A stretch of DNA of 64,000 nucleotides from NCBI RefSeq assembly GCF_964340395.1, contig NC_135560.1, forward strand, positions 13,772,098 to 13,836,097, given 5' to 3'. This DNA comes from Glandiceps talaboti (Eukaryota > Hemichordata > Enteropneusta > Spengelidae). The position numbers were made by a program, and so were the translations under genes. This document shows, piece after piece, positions 50,511 through 64,000 of the stretch; the stretch's first letter is position 1, and each line of letters opens with the position of its first letter. Under the pieces are notes generated by a model that ran no database searches, was not told the origin of the DNA, and saw only the letters and a list, made by a program, of their open reading frames with translations.

Positions 50511-52760
50511 TTAAAACTGGAACGATTGAAAAAATTCGGAATGCCATTATTCAATCATTCTCCATTGGGTGACCTTTAGTATAAGTAAAAGTTCAAAGGA
50601 CCTGACAGAAATAGAAAGCTCGTCTCTGCCTCCGAATCAAATAAAGGATAATTCAATAAAACCCCTCTACGTTGGTCTAACTAAAAGGTTCCTAATTTCG
50701 TAATAAAATTAGAACAGCATTTATGTTTCAGGCTGGTGTACCAGGTATACTGTTGTCGGTATGTCGTTCCCTTTGCTTACATACGAAGGAAACGTCATGA
50801 CAATGGGATCAAGTACACACGTTTTATTCAATAAAAGCATGCGAAATGTAGGCCATCGTCATAGCCTAATGCAAGTCTGACAGGGCAACAGGAAGCACAT
50901 TCCTGACAATTGACGTGTTGTTGCATACCTGCGATGCCTTGGGTCAGCTGTGATTGACATTTCATTTGTTAAACAATCAGCATAGATTTCCAGAAAGAAT
51001 TAGTCTTTGGCATTATTTTAGTCTTCAACAATCGATACTTTATTCTTCGCAAAGTTACCGCAGGCGATACTAGCATTTAGGTATAATTTTCAAGATTTAC
51101 TCTCTAAATAGCACCTCTAGTAAATGACATGAGAAACATTGCCTCGGGTTGTGTAACAATGTCTGCATATTCCTCTAGAATCCTTGATTGGACAACAGTA
51201 GAGTTCATGTGTTTGTTGCAGTATTGCTTGATATTCTTACCTACAAAAAAAATCCAGATTGCCTCATTATTTGTTGAGGTCATCCTGTAAATTGATGTTA
51301 ACACTTAAACGACTGCAAAAGATGAATTGAAATGAAATTCGTCGGGGGAGGGAGAGGTTGAGCATGAAATATCTCTCTCGTGTTTTCCGGGAGTAATTTA
51401 GCCCTGAGCAACATACAGAGGAACGAATGTAAATGAATGCTACACCATTCACTCGTATTCTTCAAAAACACGATATTTTCTTATCTACAAAGTAAGATCC
51501 CAATCAATGTGGTAGTAATCATCGCCTGTAATCAATAAAATCACATCTGAAGGTAGCTCATCCAAGAAATCTTCACTTTGTGGTATTTTTGATTGTTTTA
51601 CTTACGAGATTAATTGCACATTCATATGTATAGATGAAATTTCTTTACTTGTACGCCTTCATTTGAAGTCCACTTACTTTCATCTTCAACTTTGGGAAAT
51701 GATATACCACATAATGGAAAAAGTTTTGTTGCTTCATACAGCGTTATGTAGTCTGATTGATTCATGTTAGGAAAGATGAAACAACTACAAACTATCCTAA
51801 TACCATAAAACGTACTAAGCTTTCACGTACTGTTACAATAGAGTATACTTATTATACAACATTGCGGTTTACTGCATATATCTGACGGTATCTTTTCAAT
51901 GACATGTACCCTGCAATTCGGCTATAGCTAAGATCTGCGCCAAAAGCTTATTGGAAGAAACAATCCACGAACAAACACACGAATCTTTACAAAATGGTGT
52001 CGAAAATATCAATGTACGTGTGCATGTGCATTTCTATGGCAATCTTTAAATGCAATATTCCGTTTGTCAATATAATGGTTCGATTGATTATTCAACTCAC
52101 AGACAGCAGTTGAAGGGTTATTTGTCTTTTGAAACCGAAATGTACGTTTATTGATATTAAAGTGTTATTGCAAATATTGGCAGTTAGTGATGGTTTCAAG
52201 CTAAGATGGCCAATGTTTGAAGCAGTTACAGTCGTTCGGTCTTAAACGAGATTGTCAGTTCGATGCATGGTTCGACCGCAGAACAAAAACATCAGAATTT
52301 GTGAAATAAGTCCGACATTTGCCGACATACCGTTTATACGATGTCAAGAGTATTAGTCAAGCGCTGGACAGTGCGATTGTCATAACTTGTTCTGTTTCAA
52401 CAGTTCAAAACACTGAATTGTTGAGTTATTTTACAAAATCAATCATTCCTTTGTCAGATTATTCAGACTATATTACACTAGGAGCGAAATGTCATGATCA
52501 GTGTGGTGTATGTTGTCGGAAAGACAATAGAGCGTATGGTCCCCACATGCTAGCTTGAATGCTTAAAAGTGGCCATTTGGATGAGGATTAGGTATCTATT
52601 GTGAATTTTGAATTTATATAGCAATTTCATGACTTGCTACTTTACAAAATCAATATGAAACAACATATGCCAAGACAAGTTCTGGTTTGTAACTCAATAA
52701 ATTACAAAAGACTAATAAATGTATCAAATCTTTGTTATGTGCAATAACACATTTTTACAC
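50511..52760. other. No gene recognised
   Basis: Unique AT-rich DNA, no frame with recognisable features. Confidence 0.6.
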
Positions 52761-52765
52761 ATTTT

Positions 52766-53074
52766 TACCTCCCGTAAGGGAAGGTTTAATGTTTAATATA
52801 TTTCTGTGTGTCCGTGTATGTATGTATGTATGTATGTATGTGTGTATGTATGTATGTATGTATGTATGTATGTATGTATGTATGTATGTATGTATGTATG
52901 TATGTATATGTGTGTATGTATATGTGTGTATGTATGTATGTATGTATGTATGTATGTATGTATGTATGTGTGTGTGTGTGTGCGTGCGTGCGTGCATGCA
53001 TGCATGCATGCATGTATGTATGTATGTATGTATGTATGTGTGTGTGTATGTATGTATGTATGTATGTGTGTGTA

Positions 53075-53105
<31 letters not shown>

Positions 53106-53205
53106 ATGCATGCATGCATGCATGCATGCATGCATGTATGCATGTATGTATGTATGTATGTATGTATGTATGTATGTATGTATGTATGTATGCATGCATG
53201 CATGC
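52766..53205. repeat. Hairpin head followed by a long compound (TATG)n/(TGTG)/(CGTG)/(CATG) array
   Basis: A short hairpin (acctccc, gtaa, gggaaggt) at about 52766 precedes a tgtgtgtccgtg phrase and then about 390 bp of tetranucleotides from 52817. The order TATG, TGTG, CGTG, CATG appears twice in succession before a final TATG block. This suggests duplication of a whole module. Purine and pyrimidine alternate throughout. Cys-Met-Tyr-Val frames are artefacts. Confidence 0.92.
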
Positions 53206-54414
53206 TTTACATTGCAGATAACATGTATTGATGATAAAGACATGCATGTGTCCTTTAAAGCTTGTTGATGTAACTTACAATCTTAATGTTAATTTCCATG
53301 ATAAATTATTTTTCGTTAATTAGGCAATATGTTAACTATGCAAGCTTCAAATTTCATAAAGTTTCAAATTATTAATTTGCCAGTTAAGTAGCACATCATT
53401 TATAATAGCCTTAGTTCAGAATTTTGCGTTCAATTTCCAACAATGTGTGTAGGCCCCAAAATCTATGGTTTTGCCCTTATCAGCATTTAGGTTAAAGCTG
53501 GTTAGCTTTTGACAATGTATTGAGTTACAAACACAGACTTGGTCTACGCTATTTCACATTGATTTCACAAGTAGGAAGCCATGATAAAATTGTGTGTTAC
53601 AATATTAAATATCAAAAATGAAAACCAAATTCTTATCCATATGGCATATTACACCGCATAGAAAAGGAAACGCCAACTTAGATTTTCTATATCACTTATT
53701 CGTCACCAGGCTACAGCGACTTTCTCTCAAGTAAAGACAATAAGATTATAGGCAGTTTGTCTGATCAGACGTTACAGCTTACTTGAATATAGAGTGGAAT
53801 TTATACAATTGAGAAAAAATACGAGACAAGAAAATTCAGAATATACTGCAGTTCAAAAGTATCAAAGGACAGGTGCTTGATCGCGTCGGCTTGTGTTCAC
53901 ACGAAATTCACGGTGTAAATGTTATGGTGTTATCACTTAACACCCTAGTTGCACTTTTGTTCGACACAGAAGTGGGGCCAGATGTAGTTGAATATTGAGT
54001 ACAGCTGTACAAGGTGGCTAACGAGGTTTAATCGTCATAGAGGAGTGTTTGAATAGAACAAGTATAAGCATTTATGTTCACGCCATCGATCGTCTTCGAT
54101 TTTCGTGTCTCGGCATAGAGGTGGCACTTCCGAGAGTAAAATACATAGAACAGATCTTGTAACTTGAAGACAGACTAGCTATTAATAAAATTAACAACTT
54201 CGCGCAGGAACTTGAACAGCTTGAAAAGTACACCACATTAATCAAGACATTTGATTAATTGTGGCATAATATTCTTGATTTTTTTCCTGGGGTCATTTTA
54301 CGTCAGATATAAGATTTAAGTACATGGTCACTCCCCTTGCTAAAAAATAGTCAGCATTTTATATATTTAGAAATTCAAGGCAACGTATATGTCGTTTATT
54401 TTCTATTCATAATA
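53206..54414. other. No gene recognised; possible body of a hairpin-headed repeat
   Basis: The first few hundred bases after the TATG array may belong to the same dispersed element, but no second copy was found here. A palindrome gtctgatcagac lies at about 53759-53770. Confidence 0.45.
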
Positions 54415-54463
54415 GTCTCTCTCTCCCTTCCCCTCCCTCCTTCCCCTCTCTCTCTCTCTCTCA

Positions 54464-54504
<41 letters not shown>

Positions 54505-54515
54505 GCTCTCTCTCA
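54415..54515. repeat. (TC)n microsatellite, imperfect
   Basis: A pyrimidine-only tract with CCTCCCTTCC at the start and scattered A and G interruptions. Confidence 0.93.
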
Positions 54516-57500
54516 CTCACACACATATACGATCAAATTGACTTTATAACTAGCACTGGCACTGGTAGATGTAAATTAAATTAATTAAACGCAACCGACC
54601 GTAGTATTCTATATGTAGTATTATTACACAGTGTTGACGATTTACGTGTTGTACAATATTGCAAGGGAAAAGAGGAAATAAAACTTCTAGAAAGGGAATT
54701 TTGATTACAATTTTGACATTTCTTCAACTCTGTTTTCTCAATAAAATGTGGCTATAACATGCAGTGCTTACTTTATTATAGTAAGCTTCGTACGCTCTAT
54801 TCGGAAGTTTCACCTTGTGACCTCAGAAATTACCAGGCTTACTTGTCAAGATTTGTATTTTAAAATGTGGGCTATAGTACTATATTGAATACACATGTAT
54901 TATCAATAACGCTTACTTTTAACTCTTGCTATATGAACAAATTCGGCTAAAACATAAACAACGTATCTCGAAAGAAATTAATGCGGATTTTGGTATTTGA
55001 ACCTGGGCATGTTTTGTGTTATGTATCAGAAAATACCGCCAATTTCGACTAACCATTCAAAATTGACGGATGGTTCCACCTGGACGCACAAGTCATGACG
55101 GTCTGCAAAAAAAGCTGTTACTATGTTTAGATCAATGGGTGTTTAGGCTTAATACTATTTTGCAGTTCCTAAAATGCGGGTTGTATAAAGCACTAACACT
55201 AATGTGGCAAATATCAATAGATAAATAACACATGATGGAATATTGATTAAACAAGCGGAGTCTGTCTAGTTGTTGGAAATCAATGTTTCAGCGGTTAAAT
55301 CACGAGAAGAAAACAGAAGAACACCTATGCTCGCTGTCTTATCGATCAGTTATTGTGTTACCGGCTTTAGTTTGCATTAATCCGCTTCGGAAATTCAACC
55401 TTAGTATAAAAAGGTCACTATAAATACCATGTACCAGATACATGTAGCTCATTTCATGACCACAAGACGTACTTTATGTTGACTAGCATAACCTTATGTG
55501 TCAAGGACCTAGAGCACCATCGCTTAACCAAACGCTTCAGTGTCTTTTGACTTATATTTTTCTTTTTCATTTTACCATTGAATTTTAGCACAAGAAATAT
55601 TCACTATTCATCATAAATTAATGATCGGGGCCTGAACAAAGTTTTTAGGTTAATAGCGACTTTTGATGAACGCTTGACTGAGTTCCGCAGTCGTACATTT
55701 AGGTCGTAATCATTGATTTTACGATGCTCTTAATTTTCACAAGAGAGCTAATGGCGAGACTGATAGTCAATATAAGTTCCTAGTAGTGAGGCAAGTGACA
55801 CTTGATATGCTAGAAAAATATTCACTAACTGTTATTTGTGTGCGTCAAACACCCCCACCCCACCAGTCCCAATCGCCAACCTGCTTGATCTAACATATAA
55901 CAAAGGTAGAGTGTTTATCTAGCATCCATGTCTACATTGTTTTTGTTGTTTCTTAAATACATGATGGCAATGCTTGGCTTTTTTTTTTTAACTTTGTACC
56001 ATTCGACCAGTATTAGTATCAACTTCAATACGTTGAAGCAACCAATTACTGAAATAAGATCAATGGAAGAGGAGGGCGAACAATTTCCATCATGTTGAAT
56101 TGATGCCCTGGAGGTATCTACAGACCTTGATGTAACCAAATGAGTGTCTAGCTTATTCCCGTCAGCGATTACTCTTGGGGGAAAATGAGCTCCTGTAAAT
56201 ATCTGTATCGCAGTGTGGTACTTGGAAACAGCGAGAGCTTTTAGTATTGAATTTTCCAGAGTTGATATGTAGTCAGTTTTCAAAGTTCCTTAATTTGATG
56301 GTGAGATGTGCGTCAGGATGTCGAAAACGAAACATCCGACAATTGAACATATGGCTCAAAGTACCCACTCACACAATGTTATGAAGAAGTGCTCAGAAAA
56401 GTATACTGCAACGGCTATAATCGCGTTATATATTTGAATGCGACAGAACTTTCTAACAATAATAACGTTTGACATATGTGGAGTTTGACGAAGGCTTTTG
56501 TTTGTTTTCTGTACGTCTGTCCTCATTTTATGCGACGATAGTAGGTCGGGGTTAATCATAGCTTATTTCATTTCTGACATGGCATATCACTCAGCAAAAT
56601 AAACACTTACATAACACGACAGACCGAGAAATAAATCGTACTTAACTGGACTTTGTATCTATTCTAAATTTGTAAAAAAAAAATGTCTAGGATACAGATT
56701 TGAAATCTTAATCTTGATGGCGGCGGAATTCTGTGAGATTCGTAATACCGTTAGATATATCAATCGTGTGGTAAGTGATGAAATGCCCTCAAGTCACGCA
56801 TTCTGTTCATTTGAACAGAACTATAAACACTCATCAAAGTCGAATTGAGAGGTGTTTCTCACGCAGTTGGAAAATGTACAAAACAAAAATGTACGTTTTA
56901 GCATTTGGAATGTAATTGAAGCTGAATAGTAAATGTTCAACTTTAAATTTCTGCTTGGAAGTAACTCCAACAGAACAGTTATACATAGAGAGGTGTTCCT
57001 GCCCAGTACGGACGTATCCATCATGTTTTAAATCAAGTGTTGTTAGCGAATAAATTGTGTTTGCGTTGTTTGAATATTTGTTTATCCGACGTTTTAATCT
57101 GTTGTTCCCTTTTGATTATATGTCTGTCTGTATTTCACTGTGTTTTTTTTTATTGGATTAGTTTTATTTTTTCTACTTTGCTGCACCTCTTGCATCGTTT
57201 ACTATTTCGGGTGATGAAATAAAAAATGTTGCAGGCTCAAATGACAGAGCAGCGTAAACAAAGTCGCATAAGACTTGATATTTGAATCCGTCCAGCTTGT
57301 GTAATTCCCTTTATGTAGGGATAAAGCAAGGCAAGTATCGATTCGATTCTCTAAATTGAACGAAACAGCTTCCTTTTATTCCACATTTATTTATTTTATG
57401 TCTGGATATTGATGACGTTTCTCTTTGTAACAGTATCTATACTTTTCAAACTGAGCATTCAATATTGACAAAGCTTGTATTCGGTTCAAGATTTAATCGG

Positions 57501-58028
57501 CATCTCTCCAAATGTAAAATTCATAAAATTAAAGCTACCTAACAGCATTGTTCTGGTGAAAGAATCGTGAATTCAATCATATTATCAAATTTAGCAAGGG
57601 GAAACCACATTAATCAGATTGTCATACAACATGTCTATATATAAGTCTCGACGTTATTGAGGCCATCATCACACAAAACGATCGAGTCACTGGAATAAAA
57701 CTGACATTTCTACATATGAGTCTTAGTTTATGCTATTACGTTGTGTATATTATCTTTATTCTTTTGAAATAAAGTAGTCAGGATATACAATTAACCTACT
57801 GCTTTTTTGTGCAGGATTTGTACAGGATTGAATAAAAAGGGATTATGTGTATGATTGCGATGTAGTCCACAGAACAGACTAGGTATAACTGCAACGAGAG
57901 ATTGGCCATTGAACCCCTATTCGAATCGTCAGCACAGTCAGATTGGTTTCTAATAAGATAAGATGAAATACAATCCAAATAATTAGGGGAGTTTAAATCG
58001 GAAAAACATTGAAAATAACCCAAATTTG
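54516..58028. other. No gene recognised
   Basis: A minus-strand frame of 122 codons at about 55915-56283 is the longest non-repetitive one here. It has no recognisable domain, and a lysine run in it comes from a poly-T tract. No gene is called. Confidence 0.5.
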
Positions 58029-58067
58029 GCCATTTGACCTTGAAGAAGACTTTCAAGGTCAAATGGC
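58029..58067. promoter_or_regulatory. Perfect 16 bp inverted repeat with two opposed TCAAGGTCA sites
   Basis: The arms gccatttgaccttgaa and ttcaaggtcaaatggc are exact reverse complements around a 7 nt loop gaagact. Each arm contains TCAAGGTCA, the extended monomer site bound by ERR and SF-1/FTZ-F1 nuclear receptors. The sequence is certain; a regulatory role is speculative, and a transposon-derived hairpin is the main alternative. Confidence 0.4.
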
Positions 58068-58971
58068 AAGATTAAAGCAAACATAACGAATTCATTTACT
58101 AAATGTTACGTGAAACTAGACACAAACAAATAAATCATCATATCCTAGACTTAGTTAAACAATTATCAAAACATACTGGAATAAAAGTATTAGCAACTCT
58201 ATTAGTCCTCTTTGCGCCGTTCAGCTGAGACGTCAACACTTTTTTGTGTAACCTTCCTCGTTTTCGAAGCGTGTCAATCCAAGATATTAAACTTTCCGTT
58301 ATGACGTCCAATGATGTTATTAACATAACTGACAGCAACAAAATATTAACTTATAGTTGACTGTGAAACTAACGAATAGTCCATGGCAATATGTAATAAT
58401 AACGTTTGGGATGTGTTTGTAACGGAATTGTATTACTCGATTGCGAAAAGGTGTAAATATTTCGATAGCTGATGAATCTTGTTGTAGTGTGACAGCATAA
58501 CGGTTGAAGTGCGTCACTAGAACATAGTTGCTAATTTGGTAAATATTCCTTTTTACAGAGAGTACAGCTGTCTATTAACAGATCTCAACTTTTTATGTGT
58601 ACAAGAATAATTATTTCTGCATGCATAATTGTACTCCTAGTTGCCATAGAGATGTTAACGGTTCCGGCGGGGGGGGGTCCAGTTCCATATTTAGCGTATT
58701 AGCAATGCAAAAACTCGGTTAATAGCCTAATGCTAACCTTAGGATTGGTCATTTCGGTTGTGTGCAATAGCGTACCCTACGGGTTTCTGCGCTTTCGACG
58801 ACAACGAGGGATATATATTCAATTTTGGTACCGCACTATGTTTTCTAATGAATTTGGAGTGGGAAAGATATATGGGAATTGCGACAATTCGACATTATAT
58901 CCCATACACTGTATTACTGTATGTTTTATGTATGTAATCATGAATGAATGTGTACTATGTAATCATGTATG
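58068..58971. other. No gene recognised
   Basis: A poly-G run (9 G) lies near 58669. No coding evidence beyond a frame that runs into the TATG array. Confidence 0.5.
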
Positions 58972-59084
58972 TACATGTATGTATGTATGTATGTATGTAT
59001 GTATGTATGTATGTATGCATGCATGCATGCATGCATATATGTATGTATGTATGTACGTATGTATGTATGTATGTATGTATGTAT
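58972..59084. repeat. (TATG)n microsatellite with central CATG block
   Basis: About 45 bp of TATG, about 20 bp of CATG, then TATG again. It has the same unit transitions as the larger array at 52.8 kb. Confidence 0.95.
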
Positions 59085-59199
59085 GCAATTCGAAAATATT
59101 ACTATACGAAAATAAACTATTTTATTCACCAGGCCCTATCGACTCTGAACCAACTTTAAATCACGTTTTTATCTATTTATTTATGAAGGTTAACCTCAG

Positions 59200-59957
59200 A
59201 AATTACACGTGATCAGAAATTACTCGTGAGAAAAATATTGTCATATAAGTCAGAAATCAAAAAATGGAGTGAGTTTGGCCCATTTAACAGCAACCGGTTC
59301 AAATATAACAATACCAATATAATGATCATCTGATAAAATTAAGGGTGATTTATTTTCATTAATATGTACTTGTTATTGTTCTAAAGCTGCTGTAAAACTA
59401 AAAAAGTGGATTTTTACAACAAATATGTGAAGTGATATAAATACCAAGTAATGAATGTATATATGTCACATGTTATGTAACAGTATCCCCTTTACACGAG
59501 ATTTAAAGAAAGGAACCATGCTTGAATACGACATAAAGTCTGTGAAAATACAACAAATAGCTAGATTTTAAATATAATGATGGAGACAGAAACGACCATA
59601 AATTCCTGATTAATATAGGGGCTAAATGAGTTTTTGTATATTTATAGTTCTTGATCAATTTTACGCATAGTATGGATTCATCAAACAAATATGGATACTA
59701 TTCAGTGAAAAGTGGTATGAGCTCAAAATAGTTCATGTTAATATATTCCAGATTTCAAATAAGTGATATACTGCAATAAGCAGATTTTGACATTTTACCT
59801 AGATATCGAAAGTCAAGGTAAAGTCTAATGAAACCATTGTGCCAATTTTGAATCAAATTGGAATATGCCTGTCAGAAATACAGCTGGTCACGCACTGACA
59901 GACAGATGGAACACATTCCTATAGGCTTCTCTGACCTACGTCAGTATTTGGGGCTAC
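59200..59957 (-). mobile_element. Dispersed repeat, family IV, copy 2 (inverse of 42.5 kb)
   Basis: Read on the minus strand it starts gtagcccc, passes a ccatctgtctgtcagtgcg segment and reaches gacaggcatattccaattt continuing to ggcacaatggtt. This matches the 42.5 kb copy in the same order. It then carries ttgactttcgatatctagg and a ccatatttg phrase. The far limit near 59200 is approximate. No open frame is present. Confidence 0.6.
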
Positions 59958-63562
<3,605 letters not shown>

Positions 63563-63605
63563 GTATGTGTGTGTGTGTGTGTGTTTGTTTATAGACCGGG
63601 GTCTA
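63563..63605. repeat. Short (GT)n run and a 14 bp palindrome
   Basis: About 21 bp of GT precedes tttgtttatagacc. The palindrome tagaccggggtcta (63592-63605) has 6 bp arms around gg. Confidence 0.7.
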
Positions 63606-63639
63606 TTTCATTCAGGTCCACTAAATTATACATTGAAAA

Positions 63640-63740
63640 CGTTAATCACTTGAAACAATGTCATCTGGCTGGCAAATCTTTTTGATACCGAATTATTTTG
63701 TTAAGATAATGGTATCTCATGCAAAGAAGATGTAGTTATG
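63640..63740. mobile_element. Fragment of inverted-repeat family III, copy 3
   Basis: cttgaaacaatgtcatctgg matches the left terminus of the 36.2 kb element. taagataatggtatctcatg followed by caaa matches its centre (36516-36541) almost exactly. The intervening 200 bp or so are missing, and no right end was identified before the window ends. Confidence 0.55.
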
Positions 63741-64000
63741 CTATAGACGTGAACACTGTTTCATGTACAATTGTTATCATGATTGTAATTCTTGTTATTC
63801 TAGCTTCATTATATAAATTAATGCATTTGCATTTTTGTGAGTTTTTTTTCCATTTTCTTCTTGACGTAAAAAAAAAACTCTCTATGCTTTTGTCCGGATG
63901 ATTATTACTAGTCACGGTGTTCAATGTGTTAGCATATTATCATGACTAATTCATAACAGTAGAAATGATGTAGGCTTGGTGTTTCACTCATGGAACATTA

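Noticed and set aside
52732-53268. 178-codon Cys-Met-Tyr-Val protein and antisense His-Thr-Tyr proteins
   Set aside because: They are pure translations of the tetranucleotide array; open frames exist on both strands in several phases.
55915-56283. 122-codon minus-strand frame
   Set aside because: It is the longest non-repetitive frame outside the receptor, but it has no recognisable motif, and a lysine run in it comes from a poly-T tract. Splice or homology evidence would be needed.

Overview
This window looks like an AT-rich, gene-poor stretch of a multicellular animal nuclear genome. Nearly every reading frame is broken within about 100 codons. The sequence is full of microsatellites, a satellite array, short inverted-repeat transposon remnants and one (TTAGGG)n-type tract, and the only convincing gene encodes a seven-transmembrane receptor of a metazoan family. 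The style of the repeats resembles marine invertebrate genomes (hemichordate, cephalochordate or lophotrochozoan), but the species cannot be fixed from the sequence. There are no rRNA genes, intact tRNA genes, CRISPR arrays, bacterial operons or intact transposase or reverse-transcriptase genes.

Gene: an uninterrupted 421-codon frame at 29013-30278 (+) encodes a rhodopsin-class GPCR of the somatostatin/opioid/galanin group, most like somatostatin or allatostatin-C receptors. All seven helices and the classical motifs are present, so it appears functional and intronless. A perfect palindromic CRE-like site lies about 50 bp upstream of the ATG.

Layout: 1-13 kb is unique AT-rich DNA with an (AT)n tract and a compound GACA/GGAA microsatellite. 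13.3-18.4 kb is a cluster of short mobile-element remnants: a tRNA-like SINE head, two copies plus a fragment of one inverted-repeat family, a TTAA-flanked element and a 586 bp inverted-repeat element. 20-27 kb holds a 20 bp minisatellite, a CATA/CA array, a degenerate 61-76 bp tandem repeat and small inverted repeats. 27-31.4 kb holds the receptor and its flanks. 31.4-38 kb has TC, GT and CTCA microsatellites and two well-bounded MITE-like elements, one with a TTA target duplication and an internal telomere-like tract. 38.9-40.7 kb is a 71 bp satellite array. 42-64 kb has further copies of the dispersed families, large AT, GGT/GAT and TATG arrays, and a perfect 16 bp inverted repeat containing two opposed TCAAGGTCA sites.

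No co-operating gene set is present. The main content is one receptor locus plus a collection of non-autonomous repeats, several represented by two or three copies here so that their boundaries can be compared. I did not find a convincing new multi-gene system. The best candidates for undescribed biology are the repeat families with structured ends and the hairpin-forming satellite.
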